From the NCBI RefSeq assembly GCF_002684405.1, contig NZ_NYVD01000106.1:1-38197 (forward strand): DNA of 38,197 nucleotides. Direction: 5' to 3'. Source of the stretch: Parvibaculum sp. (GTDB lineage: Bacteria > Pseudomonadota > Alphaproteobacteria > Parvibaculales > Parvibaculaceae). The notes under the pieces are model-generated. The model did no database searches. It saw nothing but the letters and a program-made list of their open reading frames with translations, and had not been told where the DNA came from. Shown here piece after piece: positions 1 to 8,304 of this stretch. The translations under genes and the position numbers were made by a program. Numbering within the stretch: position 1 is the stretch's first letter; each line of letters begins with the position of its first letter.

Positions 1-912
1 ATGCCGTGCCCGGAAACCGAGATGGAGCCGCTCCTGCCCTCGGTCTTCGGCGAAAACAAGCTGACCGGCTCCCGCCTCGCGCAAGGCCTGGCCACCGCCT
101 GGACCGATCTGCGCCTCGACGATGACGGCTTCGGCCGCATCCTGATCGCCAATGAAAGCCTGCGCCCCGGCCGGATGGGCCGCATGCTGCAGCGCCTGAT
201 CGAGATCGAGACCTATCGGATGACCGCCCTTCTGGGCTTTCCGCTGGCCCGCGAGGTGACGCCCGAAATCGGCGATATGGAGAGCGCGCTGGCCGAAATC
301 GCCGCCGAAACCGCCACGATCCGGGGGCTGGAGGGCGAACAGAAGCAGCTTGCACGGCTGACCGAGATGGCCGCCCATGCCGAAAGGCTGTCGGCGCATA
401 CCGAATACCGTTTTTCCGCCTCGCGGGCCTATTACGAGCTGGTGGAACGCCGCCTCGGCGAGCTGAGCGAGGCGAAAATGGAGGGATATCAGCAGATTTC
501 GACCTTCGTGACCCGGCGCCTCCGCCCGGCCATGCGCACCGTGGAGGCGGTCAGCCGCCGCCTCAACACCTTGTCGGAGCATATCGGCCGGGCCTCCGAA
601 CTGCTGCGGACAAGGGTCGATATCGCCCTTCAGGAGCAGAATCAGCGCCTTCTGGGCTCTGTGGAACGGGGCGTGAGGCTCCAGCTCCGGCTGCAGGAGA
701 TGGTCGAAGGGCTCTCCGCCGTCGCCATCGCCTATTACCTGCTGAGCATCCTCGCCTATCCGCTGGAGGCCCTGCACGAGGCCCCCTTCGGGGAGACCCT
801 GCCCGGCGACCCGCTCACCTGGAAGGCCGTTATGGGCCCGCTCTTCATCGTGGTGATCTATCTGCTGGTCCGCCGCATGGGCCGGGTGCTCAGGGGGCCC
901 GAGGACGGCTAG
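1..912 (+). CDS. DUF3422 family membrane protein, 3' part
   Basis: This is the C-terminal 303 residues of a DUF3422 protein. The family is normally over 400 residues, so the true start lies upstream of the window and the ATG at position 1 is probably internal. What is visible is a long, charged, mostly helical region (about residues 90-230), then two hydrophobic segments at about 235-255 and 275-293, and a short basic tail. The layout fits a protein held in the inner membrane by a C-terminal hairpin with its helical body in the cytoplasm. No catalytic motif can be seen and the function of the family is unknown. It ends 138 bases before argG and probably forms a separate transcript, since a hairpin and a promoter candidate lie in the gap. 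Confidence 0.8.
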   Translation: MPCPETEMEPLLPSVFGENKLTGSRLAQGLATAWTDLRLDDDGFGRILIANESLRPGRMGRMLQRLIEIETYRMTALLGFPLAREVTPEIGDMESALAEIAAETATIRGLEGEQKQLARLTEMAAHAERLSAHTEYRFSASRAYYELVERRLGELSEAKMEGYQQISTFVTRRLRPAMRTVEAVSRRLNTLSEHIGRASELLRTRVDIALQEQNQRLLGSVERGVRLQLRLQEMVEGLSAVAIAYYLLSILAYPLEALHEAPFGETLPGDPLTWKAVMGPLFIVVIYLLVRRMGRVLRGPEDG

Positions 913-924
913 AAAGGCAAGGAC

Positions 925-944
925 CCGGGGAATAATCCCCCCGG
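925..944 (+). terminator. Weak hairpin terminator after the DUF3422 gene
   Basis: Arms CCGGGG (925-930) and CCCCGG (939-944) enclose an 8-base loop, followed by TTGTG rather than a real T-run. It lies 13 bases after the stop codon. It is a weak candidate. Confidence 0.35.
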
Positions 945-972
945 TTGTGCGGCCTCTCAATATGCCTATAGT
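945..972 (+). promoter_or_regulatory. Candidate argG promoter
   Basis: TTGTGC (945-950) and TATAGT (967-972) are 16 bases apart. The -10 box matches five of six consensus positions and the -35 only three. Transcription would start near 980, giving an argG leader of about 70 bases. Confidence 0.4.
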
Positions 973-1050
973 GCGCCGCAACGCGGTATGGATATCGCAC
1001 GGCCCCGTCATATCGGTGGCCGCAATTCCCAATTTATCGGAGCGGCGTCG

Positions 1051-2280
1051 ATGAACGACGTGAAAGACGTGAAAAAGGTCGTGCTTGCCTATTCCGGCGG
1101 GCTGGACACATCTGTCATCCTGAAATGGCTTCAGGAGACCTATGGCTGCGAGGTGGTGACCTTCACCGCCGATCTCGGTCAGGGCGAAGAGCTCGAGCCC
1201 GCCCGCAAGAAGGCGGAAATGCTGGGCATCAAGGAAATCTATATCGAGGATCTCCGAGAGGAATTCGTCCGCGACTACGTCTTCCCGATGTTCCGCGCCA
1301 ATGCGGTCTATGAAGGGGTCTACCTGCTCGGCACCTCCATCGCCCGCCCGCTCATCGCCAAGCGCCAGATCGAGATCGCGCATGAGACCGGCGCCGACGC
1401 CGTCAGCCATGGGTCGACCGGCAAGGGCAACGACCAGGTCCGCTACGAAGTGAGCTACGGCGCACTCGATCCGGACATCAAGATCATCGCGCCCTGGCGC
1501 GAATGGGATCTGAACTCCCGCACCAAGCTCATCGAGTTCGCCGAGAAGCATCAGATCCAGATCGCCAAGGACAAGCGCGGCGAAGCGCCCTTCTCCGTCG
1601 ATGCGAACCTTCTGCACATCTCCGCCGAAGGCAAGGTGCTGGAAGACCCGTTCGAGGAAGCGCCGGAATATGTCTACAGCCGCTCCGTCTCGCCGGAGGA
1701 GGCACCCGACAAGCCGACGGTTGTCGAGATCGATTTCGAAAAGGGCGACGCGGTCGCCGTCGACGGCGAGAAGATGAGCCCGGCGACGCTGCTGACGAAG
1801 CTCAACGAGCTGGGCGGCGCCAACGGCATCGGCCGTCTCGACCTCCTGGAAAACCGTTTCGTCGGCATGAAGTCGCGCGGCATCTACGAGACGCCCGGCG
1901 GCACCATCCTGCTCGCCGCCCATCGCGGCATCGAGCAGTCGACGCTCGACCGCGGCGCCGCGCATCTGAAAGACGAGATGATGCCGCGCTATGCGGAACT
2001 CATCTATAACGGCTTCTGGTTCTCGCCCGAGCGCGAAATGCTGCAGGCCGCCATCGACAAGAGCCAGGAAATGGTGACCGGCACGGTGCGCCTGAAGCTC
2101 TACAAGGGCTCGGTCAGCGTCATCGGCCGCAAGTCGCCCTATTCGCTTTACTCCGCGCAGCACGTCACCTTCGAGGACGATGCCGGCGCCTACGATCAGA
2201 AGGACGCGGAGGGCTTCATCCGGCTCAATGCGCTGCGCCTTCGTCTTCTTGCCGCGCGCAACAAGCGCGTCGGCAAGTAA
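1051..2280 (+). CDS. argG: Argininosuccinate synthase
   Basis: ArgG joins citrulline and aspartate, using ATP, to form argininosuccinate in the seventh step of arginine synthesis in the cytoplasm. The 409-residue product has the N-type PP-loop SGGLDTS at residues 15-21 and family motifs such as [13 protein letters not shown], and matches the usual family length of about 400. I chose ATG 1051 because it has GGAG at 1039-1042 and places the PP-loop at the normal distance from the N-terminus. The in-frame ATG at 988 would add 21 residues not expected in the family. ppa follows 41 bases downstream on the same strand and may be co-transcribed; no terminator is seen between them. The PPi made by ArgG is a substrate for that neighbour. 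Confidence 0.97.
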   Translation: MNDVKDVKKVVLAYSGGLDTSVILKWLQETYGCEVVTFTADLGQGEELEPARKKAEMLGIKEIYIEDLREEFVRDYVFPMFRANAVYEGVYLLGTSIARPLIAKRQIEIAHETGADAVSHGSTGKGNDQVRYEVSYGALDPDIKIIAPWREWDLNSRTKLIEFAEKHQIQIAKDKRGEAPFSVDANLLHISAEGKVLEDPFEEAPEYVYSRSVSPEEAPDKPTVVEIDFEKGDAVAVDGEKMSPATLLTKLNELGGANGIGRLDLLENRFVGMKSRGIYETPGGTILLAAHRGIEQSTLDRGAAHLKDEMMPRYAELIYNGFWFSPEREMLQAAIDKSQEMVTGTVRLKLYKGSVSVIGRKSPYSLYSAQHVTFEDDAGAYDQKDAEGFIRLNALRLRLLAARNKRVGK

Positions 2281-2321
2281 CCCCCAGCAACCTGTAAGAA
2301 ACTCTCAGTAACGGAAGTCAG

Positions 2322-2855
2322 ATGCGTATCGACGCCATCCCAGTCGGGGAAAATCCGCCGGAAGACCTCAACGTCATCATCGAGGTGCCGCATGGCGGCC
2401 ACCCGGTGAAATATGAACTCGACAAGGCGTCCGGTACGCTCTTCGTCGACCGTTTCATGCACACGGCAATGCACTATCCGTGCAATTACGGCTTCGTGCC
2501 GCATACGCTTTCCGACGATGGCGACCCGATCGACGTCCTCGTGGTCAGCCGCATCCCGGTCGTGCCGGGCTCGGTCATCCGTTCGCGCCCCATCGGCGTA
2601 TTGATGATGCATGACGAGGCCGGTCAGGACGAAAAGATCCTCGCCGTGCCGGTGAAAAAGCTCAATCCCTACTACAAGGATGTGCACAACTACACCGACA
2701 TGCCGGACATCCTTCTCCAGCGCATCACCCATTTCTTCGAGCACTACAAGGACCTCGAAGAAGGCAAATGGGTGAAGATCGATGGCTGGCAGGATGCCGA
2801 CAAGGCCCGCGAACTGATCGTCAAATCGATCGAAGCAGGCGCCAAAGCGGCCTGA
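2322..2855 (+). CDS. ppa: Inorganic pyrophosphatase, family I
   Basis: This soluble cytoplasmic enzyme hydrolyses pyrophosphate to two phosphates and so pulls PPi-releasing reactions forward. The 177 residues match the usual bacterial family I length. The signature DDGDPIDVL (about residues 66-74) supplies the metal-binding aspartates, and the NYGFVPHT and KDVHNYTD segments are also typical. GGAAG lies a few bases upstream of ATG 2322. It sits directly after argG, whose reaction releases PPi, so joint expression would make sense, though this is an inference. The gene converges on the serine-hydrolase-like gene with only 31 bases between their ends, and I see no clear terminator there. Confidence 0.97.
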   Translation: MRIDAIPVGENPPEDLNVIIEVPHGGHPVKYELDKASGTLFVDRFMHTAMHYPCNYGFVPHTLSDDGDPIDVLVVSRIPVVPGSVIRSRPIGVLMMHDEAGQDEKILAVPVKKLNPYYKDVHNYTDMPDILLQRITHFFEHYKDLEEGKWVKIDGWQDADKARELIVKSIEAGAKAA

Positions 2856-2886
2856 CAAAGCGGATAGCAATCACCGCGTGAGGAAA

Positions 2887-4314
2887 TCAGGGCAGGCGCC
2901 AGCCTGCCTCCATCCCCATGATCTGGGCGGCGGCCTCCTGAACGAGGTCCGCCGCCTTGTTCGTATTGGCGAGCAGAACCACTGCGTCGCCGCGCAGCGG
3001 ATGAATGACCACCAGGCTCGAAAAGCCCGGCCGGTCGCCCGACTGCCACAGCGTGAACCCGTCCCGCGTCGAGCGCGTGTGAAAGCCCAGCGCCGGTTCG
3101 CGCCCGTCGCCGATCATCATGTCGCGCAGCGCCGGATCGAGCCCTTTCGAGGCGAGAAAACCTTCCGCGAAGAGACCGAGATCATGCGCGCTGCTGCGCA
3201 GCGACAGCGCCACGCGCGGTTCGTTCCCGCCAAGCGTCGGCACCGGCACATTGCGCTCCAGAAAGAAGACCCCCGCGATCAGCGCCAGCAGGATCCCGAA
3301 AACGAGCGCGCGTTCCTCCCCCCGATGGCCGCGACGGAGCACGCCCTGGCCCGGGCGATATACCAGTGCCAGAAAACGCCAGAAAAGAAATCCCGCAAGG
3401 CCCAGGCAGACGAGAAATGTAATCGCATAGGCCAGCACCGCCGCGAGCATCGGCCAGCCGATGAAGAGCCCCATCGGCACCATGGCCGCCGCGAAAGCGC
3501 CCGCCGTCGCGATGGCGAAATCGCGCGGCACCATCCGGATCCGGTCCAGCAGGAAATGAACCGCCGCGAAAGCGAGCGGCAGCGCCAATGCGAGCATGGC
3601 CAGCCAGGGCAGGAAAACGGCGGCAAGCGCCTGCCAGAGCGGTACATAGCCCCGCGCCACCGAACGTGTCAGCGCTTCCGGCAGCCGGTAGCCCGAGGAC
3701 AGCATGTCGAAAGGCTTGAACACATAGGCTGTGACGATGCGCTCAAAGGGGGCGTCCACCCTGTCTTCCATGACCCGGGCAAGCCCGCCATAACCGCCCG
3801 CCATCACCAGGTCGGCGCCCGCCACGCGACCCCGGCTCTGCCAGATACCCGAGACGATACCGGCACGCCGGCCCTTTCCTTCCAGCACCTGTCGCAGCGG
3901 TACGGCCTGCCCGTCTTCGGCAACCGGCTCGCCGAGCGTCAAAAGCCGCGCTCCCACCATGCGCATCGCCGTATAGGCCGCCACCGACTTGCCAAGCGCA
4001 CCCGCTTCGAAAAGCGTGTTGGCGCTCACCTTGCGGTCGCCCAGCGCATCGGCAAGCCCGTAGCCCTTTTCGAAAACCAGAACGCCCTTGCGGATAACGG
4101 CCACGGCAAGGCCGGGCACGTCTTCTTCCGCCATGCGGCGCGGCAGGTAATCGTCGAGCGCGCGCGCCATATCGCCGACCGGCCAGCGCGCCATGCCGCC
4201 ATCCACTCTGGCGTCGCTCGCCTGCGCGCCCGGCAGGGCGGCGAGCATCGTCAGCAGCACAAGACAAAAGCCGATAAGGCTGGCGCGGACCCGCGCGCAA
4301 TCAGATGGGCGCAT
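2887..4314 (-). CDS. Beta-lactamase-fold membrane protein, catalytic residues lost
   Basis: This 475-residue protein looks like a class C beta-lactamase/serine hydrolase family member but is probably not an active hydrolase. A signal or anchor segment covers about residues 11-32. The region expected to hold SxxK reads FEAGALGK, so Ala106 replaces the nucleophilic Ser while Lys109 remains. The YxN position reads VMA (170-172). The third motif, usually HSG or KTG, is QSG. Between the two halves of the fold lie about 120 residues with roughly five hydrophobic spans (about 215-335), after which typical family sequence resumes (SLRSSAHDL, and later GDRPGFSS). ATG 4314 overlaps the end of the aldo-keto reductase gene by 14 bases, so the two are probably translationally coupled. 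A longer reading frame starts at 4479, but its N-terminus looks like shadow sequence. The role is unknown; a binding or sensing function is possible. Confidence 0.75.
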   Translation of the reverse strand: MRPSDCARVRASLIGFCLVLLTMLAALPGAQASDARVDGGMARWPVGDMARALDDYLPRRMAEEDVPGLAVAVIRKGVLVFEKGYGLADALGDRKVSANTLFEAGALGKSVAAYTAMRMVGARLLTLGEPVAEDGQAVPLRQVLEGKGRRAGIVSGIWQSRGRVAGADLVMAGGYGGLARVMEDRVDAPFERIVTAYVFKPFDMLSSGYRLPEALTRSVARGYVPLWQALAAVFLPWLAMLALALPLAFAAVHFLLDRIRMVPRDFAIATAGAFAAAMVPMGLFIGWPMLAAVLAYAITFLVCLGLAGFLFWRFLALVYRPGQGVLRRGHRGEERALVFGILLALIAGVFFLERNVPVPTLGGNEPRVALSLRSSAHDLGLFAEGFLASKGLDPALRDMMIGDGREPALGFHTRSTRDGFTLWQSGDRPGFSSLVVIHPLRGDAVVLLANTNKAADLVQEAAAQIMGMEAGWRLP

Positions 4315-5305
4315 CGAGCGGTATCCGGGGAATTTGCCGCCTGAGACCGAGCGCTTCGATCTCCGCGATCTGCGCGGGGTCGAGCGGCCCTTTTTCCGCG
4401 GCATCGACAAGCTGGCCGAGCTCCGCGCGGTTCTTGACGCCGAGCACCACCGTGTCGACGCCCTCGATGGCCAGCGCATAGCGATGCGCGATCGCGGCCG
4501 GATCTTCGCCCCAGCTTTCGCAGAGCGCGCGGAAAGGCACGGCCTTTTCGTAATCCTTCATGTCGGGATCGCCCGCTTCGAGCGGACGATCAAACGCCGC
4601 GGTAAGCGCACCCGCCTGCACGGCGCGAATGCCCATCACGCCGACATCATTGTTCTTCGCGGTCCGGATGATGTTGCGCGGTTCCGTCGGCTCTTCATAG
4701 CGCTTCAGCCCGCCGGCCGAATCCATCAGGTTCGCGATCACCTGCACCACATCGGGCTTCGGCTCGCTCCTGAGCGCTTCCATGATCGATATGGGCAGGC
4801 CGATTCCCGTCACGCCCCAGGCGCCGATGATCCCTCGCGCCTTCAGGCTCTCGAAGGTCGGAATCACTTCCCCGACGAAACGCGACCAGGAGACGCCGCC
4901 ATTGTTGGCGTAATCGGGATGCTGCTCATAAACGTAGTCGTCGGGATGGATATTGGAATGCAGGATGTAGCAATCCGCATGCTCGCGCTTCAGCGTCTCG
5001 AGGCTGAGGCGCACCGATTTTTCGAGCCGCCCGGGAATGTCGTCGGCATGGCGCGCGCCGACCATGCACTTGGTGGAAACGCGCAGATGAGACGGCCAGC
5101 CGCCGTCGAACGCTTCGCCGACGACCGATTCCGCCTGACCGTAAAGCGGAGCGAGGTCGAGGAAATTGATGCCCGCATCGACCGCGGCGCGCACCGTCGC
5201 GACGGCCTCCTCGCGCGTCGAATTTCCCCAGACGAGGCCCAGCCCGCCGCCGCCCAGCGTCAGCGCGCTGACGGGCCACAAATCTCCAAGCTGACGCATC
5301 TCCAT
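4301..5305 (-). CDS. Aldo-keto reductase family oxidoreductase
   Basis: This is a 334-residue NADPH-dependent aldo-keto reductase of the TIM-barrel type. The catalytic tetrad is present: Asp in NFLDLAP, Tyr in PLYGQAE, Lys in STKCM and His in ILHSN. The C-terminal part contains the usual cofactor-binding region ending in VLGVKNRAEL. The substrate cannot be read from the sequence; the layout resembles the subgroup often annotated as general stress or L-fucose/galactose dehydrogenase-like proteins. It lies 36 bases downstream of folD on the same strand, and its end overlaps the next gene by 14 bases, so folD, this gene and the degenerate hydrolase may form one transcript under the folD riboswitch. 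Confidence 0.88.
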   Translation of the reverse strand: MEMRQLGDLWPVSALTLGGGGLGLVWGNSTREEAVATVRAAVDAGINFLDLAPLYGQAESVVGEAFDGGWPSHLRVSTKCMVGARHADDIPGRLEKSVRLSLETLKREHADCYILHSNIHPDDYVYEQHPDYANNGGVSWSRFVGEVIPTFESLKARGIIGAWGVTGIGLPISIMEALRSEPKPDVVQVIANLMDSAGGLKRYEEPTEPRNIIRTAKNNDVGVMGIRAVQAGALTAAFDRPLEAGDPDMKDYEKAVPFRALCESWGEDPAAIAHRYALAIEGVDTVVLGVKNRAELGQLVDAAEKGPLDPAQIAEIEALGLRRQIPRIPLDAPI

Positions 5306-5341
5306 GGCGAGCCTCCTCTGCCTGAAAGTCGTCCAGTCGCC

Positions 5342-6250
5342 CTAAAAATCGGAGGGCAACGCAATGCCATGCTGTCGGCAGGCGGCGATCACCGTGTTGC
5401 GCAACAGGCAGGCAACCGTCATCAGCCCCACGCCGCCCGGCACGGGCGTGATGGCGCCGGCGACCTCCTTGGCTTCATCGAAGCAGACATCGCCGATGAG
5501 CCGCGTCTTGCCCTCGCCCTTTTCCGGCGCGGGTACGCGGTTGATGCCGACATCGATCACGATGGCGCCGGGCTTCACCCAGTCGCCGCGCACCATGTTC
5601 GGGCGGCCCACCGCCGCGACCAGAATATCGGCCTGCCGCGCCAGCGCGGGCAGGTCGCGCGATCGGCTATGCGCGATGGTAACGGTGCAGTTCTCTTTCA
5701 GCAGAAGCTGCGCCACGGGCTTACCCACGAGATTGGAGCGCCCGATGATGACGGCATGCTTGCCCGCAAGCTCCCCGCCCGCCGCCTGCTTCGCCATGAT
5801 GACGCAGCCCTCCGGCGTCGCGGGCACCATGGCGGGCAGACCGCTCGCAAGGCGGCCGGCATTCAGCGGATGCAGCCCGTCCGCATCCTTGACGGGATCG
5901 ATGGCGTCGATGACGTTCTGCTGGGAGATCTGCTCGGGCACCGGAAACTGCACGAGAAAGCCGTGCACGGCCGGGTCGGCATTGAGCTCGGCAACCTTGG
6001 CAAGAACCTCTTCCTCGCTGGCGCTGCCATCCATCTTGTATTCGAAGGAGTTCATGCCCGCCTCGCGCGTGGCGATGCCCTTGTTGCGGACATAGACCTC
6101 GCTCGCCGGATCGGTGCCGACCAGCACCACGGCAAGGCCGGGCGTCAGCCCGTGCTCGGATTTGATGCGTGCAACTTCCTGCGCCACACGGGCCTTGAGC
6201 GCGGTGGAGATGGCCTTGCCATCGATGCGATTGGAAACTGTTTCGGACAT
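5342..6250 (-). CDS. folD: Methylenetetrahydrofolate dehydrogenase/cyclohydrolase
   Basis: FolD interconverts 5,10-methylene-, methenyl- and 10-formyl-tetrahydrofolate with NADP and supplies one-carbon units for purines. The 302-residue protein has the expected length. The catalytic YVRNK motif, the VQFPVPEQ and DADGLHPLN segments and the Rossmann-type [11 protein letters not shown] are all present. The last signature is normally PGGVGPMT; here it reads PGGVGLMT, a change in a very conserved loop. ATG 6250 is preceded by AAAGG, which lies inside the expression platform of a ZTP riboswitch. Its own promoter sits just beyond the riboswitch, so folD can be expressed apart from the upstream yggT-yggU pair. 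Confidence 0.96.
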   Translation of the reverse strand: MSETVSNRIDGKAISTALKARVAQEVARIKSEHGLTPGLAVVLVGTDPASEVYVRNKGIATREAGMNSFEYKMDGSASEEEVLAKVAELNADPAVHGFLVQFPVPEQISQQNVIDAIDPVKDADGLHPLNAGRLASGLPAMVPATPEGCVIMAKQAAGGELAGKHAVIIGRSNLVGKPVAQLLLKENCTVTIAHSRSRDLPALARQADILVAAVGRPNMVRGDWVKPGAIVIDVGINRVPAPEKGEGKTRLIGDVCFDEAKEVAGAITPVPGGVGLMTVACLLRNTVIAACRQHGIALPSDF

Positions 6251-6252
6251 GC

Positions 6253-6356
6253 GGCACCTTTCTTACGAGGGTGGGTGCCCAGGCGAGCGGCGTTTGGAAA
6301 ACCCTTACGCTCCCCGGTGGTCGATCCACCTCTTCTCGCCAGTCACGCAAGGTCGC
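6253..6356 (-). promoter_or_regulatory. ZTP (pfl) riboswitch controlling folD
   Basis: Read on the minus strand, the leader contains the pfl consensus elements in order: ACTGGCG (near 6345-6339), a GGTGG/CCACC hairpin, GGGGAGCG, and CGCCTGGGCA (about 6285-6276). GAGCG pairs with the later CGCTC. ZTP and ZMP build up when 10-formyl-THF is short, and this RNA class is known upstream of folD. GGCACC at the aptamer's 3' edge (6274-6279) is complementary to GGTGCC at 6253-6258, which overlaps the ribosome-binding site. I infer a translational switch in which ligand frees the folD start. Confidence 0.88.
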
Positions 6357-6360
6357 GTGG

Positions 6361-6389
6361 ACTATAGAGAGCCCCGCCCCTTGCGGCAA
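6361..6389 (-). promoter_or_regulatory. folD promoter
   Basis: On the minus strand TTGCCG (6384-6389) and TATAGT (6361-6366) are separated by 17 bases. The expected start near 6354 coincides with the 5' edge of the riboswitch. The -35 box is directly downstream of the yggU-like stop codon. Confidence 0.65.
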
Positions 6390-6393
6390 CGCC

Positions 6394-6729
6394 TCAGGAG
6401 AGGCCGCGGATATATGCCGCGATATCTTCTTCCAGCACCGCGCTGTCGCCCCTCACCAGCAGCATTTTGAGCGGCGCCGTCTCGCCGGAGGCGATGCTGA
6501 GGGAGCTTTTGGGAAGCCCCCATGCCTTGGCGACGAGTTTCATCACCGCCTCATTGGCCTTGCCCTTTTCCGGCGCGGCAGTGACCCGCAGCCGCAACCG
6601 CGTCCCATCGCCGTCGCCGACCAGCCCCTCGATCCGGTTGGCGCCGGATTTGGGCGTCACCTTGAGCGCGACCAGCACCCCGTCCGGTGCGCGCCGGACC
6701 GGCAGATCACCCGGCAAAGGAGGCCGCAT
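6394..6729 (-). CDS. DUF167 family protein (YggU-like)
   Basis: This small soluble protein of 111 residues belongs to the DUF167/UPF0235 family, whose E. coli member is YggU. The family signature is visible as VTPKSGANRIEG and then RVTAAPEKGKANEAVMKLVAKAWG in mid-protein (residues about 24-75), followed by the SGETAPLKMLLVRG region. The biochemical function of the family is not settled. The start overlaps the end of the YggT-like gene by 23 bases, and the yggT-yggU order is common in proteobacteria, which supports the call. It ends just before the folD promoter, so read-through may add to folD transcription. Confidence 0.88.
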   Translation of the reverse strand: MRPPLPGDLPVRRAPDGVLVALKVTPKSGANRIEGLVGDGDGTRLRLRVTAAPEKGKANEAVMKLVAKAWGLPKSSLSIASGETAPLKMLLVRGDSAVLEEDIAAYIRGLS

Positions 6730-7000
6730 AGGTCTCCCACATCAGGTTCTGGGCGAAGACCAGCAGCAGGATGAGGACCACGGGAGAGATATCGATACCG
6801 CCCAGATCCGGCAGCACCCGGCGGATGGGCCGCAGAACCGGCTCCGTTAGCTTGTAGAGCGTGTCGGCCACGGCATAGACGAAGCGATTGCGCGTATTGA
6901 CCACGTCGAAGGCGATCAGCCAGCTCAGCACCGCCTGGATGATGATCACCCAGATATAGAGATGGATGATGGTGGAAATCAGCTGCAGGAGAGAGGTCAT
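6707..7000 (-). CDS. YggT family membrane protein
   Basis: A 97-residue inner-membrane protein of the YggT family. Two hydrophobic segments are visible, about residues 3-30 (LISTIIHLYIWVIIIQAVLS) and 70-90 (ISPVVLILLLVFAQNLM). Between them lies the family's conserved loop with VADTLYKLTEPVLRPIRRVLP. I chose ATG 7000 because AGAAGGG stands a few bases upstream; the reading frame continues to 7036 but without a good ribosome-binding site. Family members are linked by context to cell-envelope or osmotic functions, without a firm biochemical role. It is the first gene of a pair with the YggU-like gene. Confidence 0.87.
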   Translation of the reverse strand: MTSLLQLISTIIHLYIWVIIIQAVLSWLIAFDVVNTRNRFVYAVADTLYKLTEPVLRPIRRVLPDLGGIDISPVVLILLLVFAQNLMWETYAASFAG

Positions 7001-7166
7001 GGGAGCCCTTCTGATGTGGCATCTGCGCGAGCGCACTCCACCCTGTTTCCCGGTGAAATACGCGACGACACGGCGTTCAAGCAGATGTAGCGGGCCAGAG
7101 CGCCCGGTTCAAGCACGGCAAGCGCTCCACCCCCTATGGAGAACGGCGCCGAAGGCCACCAATCTC
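7001..7166. other. Gene-free stretch between yggT and tRNA-Ala promoter
   Basis: Nothing convincing is seen here beyond the ribosome-binding site of the YggT-like gene at its left edge. It presumably holds the minus-strand promoter of the yggT pair. A 79-codon minus-strand frame through it looks non-coding. Confidence 0.5.
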
Positions 7167-7196
7167 TTGACATATGCCGGTCGCAAAGCATATGTA
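7167..7196 (+). promoter_or_regulatory. Candidate tRNA-Ala promoter with embedded inverted repeat
   Basis: TTGACA (7167-7172) and TATGTA (7191-7196) are 18 bases apart. The spacer carries a perfect 8-base inverted repeat, ACATATGC (7170-7177) and GCATATGT (7188-7195), which touches both boxes. The start would fall near 7203, about 42 bases before the mature tRNA. Confidence 0.55.
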
Positions 7197-7244
7197 GCGG
7201 CTTCCGGCGCATGGGCTTTCGGCCCCGCCGAGGCAAGCTGGAAC

Positions 7245-7319
<75 letters not shown>

Positions 7320-7320
<1 letters not shown>

Positions 7321-7373
7321 GCCTTCGCCTATCGGCTACGGCTCGGCAAGCCCGCGATATCGTAGCGAAGGCT
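7320..7373. repeat. Inverted repeat abutting the tRNA-Ala 3' end
   Basis: AGCCTTCGC (7320-7328) and GCGAAGGCT (7365-7373) form 9-base perfect arms around a 36-base GC-rich loop. The left arm shares the last A of the tRNA CCA. There is no T-run, so it may be an RNA-processing or termination structure or the trace of an integration event. Confidence 0.5.
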
Positions 7374-7444
7374 GCCACGTCGAAGGGACGAAGCCACGCA
7401 GACAGCTTCACGCCAATTGGGTTGTCATGAAGTCTCGCTGACCG

Positions 7445-8167
7445 CTAGCCGACCTCCCCCAGCCAATGATCCAGGAACCGCTCCAGCCAGGCCCTTAGTT
7501 CTCCGTCATATTGTTGCCGGTCGCGGCGATGGTCCGGTGCCGGCTGGGCGCCCGGAAGCTCCAGCCGCTCGCGGCCCCGGGTCAGCCAGATATTCATCAT
7601 CAGTGCCGTCAGCTCGGGATGGAACTGGATGCCATAGGCATTCGTCCCGTAGCGCATGGCCTGCACGGGATAGGCCTCGCTCTCTGCGAGCCGTACCGCG
7701 CCCGAGGGCAGCTCAAAGCCCTCGCGATGCCACTGATAGACATAGGTCGGATCGGCAAAGAGATCGCTTCCCTCGTCGGTGGGATGGATCGGGTAATAGC
7801 CGATCTCGACCTTGTCGTCCTCCCGGCCATAGACCCTCGCACCCAGCTGCTTCGCCATGAGCTGACCGCCAAGGCATATGCCCCAGAAGGGCGCCTCTTC
7901 CTTCAGCGGCACGCCGATCCAATCGATTTCCGTCCTGATGTAGTCGAGATCGTCATTGGCGCTCATCGGCCCGCCAAAGACGATGGCCGCCCTGTGTTCT
8001 TCCATCGTCTCCGGCAGAAGATCGCCCAGTGCGGGCCGCCGGATATCGAGCCTATGCCCGCGAGCCCGGAGCGCCTGACCGACCCGGCCGGGCGTCGAGC
8101 GCTCCTGATGCAGCACGATAAGGATGGGCCGGGAATCGCGGAATGTTTCGGCGTCGGAACGGGGCAT
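7445..8167 (-). CDS. Class I glutamine amidotransferase
   Basis: This 240-residue cytoplasmic protein is a stand-alone class I glutamine amidotransferase domain of the GMP-synthase-like type. The nucleophile is Cys98 in WGICLGG, and the His183-x-Glu185 pair in IQFHPEL completes the triad. The FGGPMSAND segment forms the usual glycine-rich loop. The partner synthase, if any, is not next door. The start is uncertain: ATG 8167 gives the normal N-terminus, while an in-frame GTG at 8176 has AGAGG upstream at a reasonable distance. Related free-standing proteins act on gamma-glutamyl compounds or unknown substrates, so the reaction is left open. Confidence 0.85.
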   Translation of the reverse strand: MPRSDAETFRDSRPILIVLHQERSTPGRVGQALRARGHRLDIRRPALGDLLPETMEEHRAAIVFGGPMSANDDLDYIRTEIDWIGVPLKEEAPFWGICLGGQLMAKQLGARVYGREDDKVEIGYYPIHPTDEGSDLFADPTYVYQWHREGFELPSGAVRLAESEAYPVQAMRYGTNAYGIQFHPELTALMMNIWLTRGRERLELPGAQPAPDHRRDRQQYDGELRAWLERFLDHWLGEVG

Positions 8168-8304
8168 GGCGCTCACGCGTGTTGAACCTCTCAAGTGTGA
8201 GATGGCCCAGCGAAACCTGCAATGCTTATCTCATGTACCTGAACCAATCGACAGCGAAAGCGCACGGCACCCATAGCAAGCCCAAGGATCATAGGACGAT
8301 GGCT

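Noticed and set aside
2878-4344. Long plus-strand frame of 488 codons opposite the hydrolase-like gene
   Set aside because: Arg/His/Gln-rich composition typical of the antisense of a high-GC gene; the minus strand has family motifs and a signal segment.
4193-6367. Plus-strand frame of 724 codons over the AKR and folD genes
   Set aside because: Shadow of two clear enzyme genes on the minus strand; no domain or ribosome-binding site.
6997-7236. Minus-strand 79-codon frame next to tRNA-Ala
   Set aside because: No ribosome-binding site, overlaps the tRNA promoter, and composition is not protein-like.
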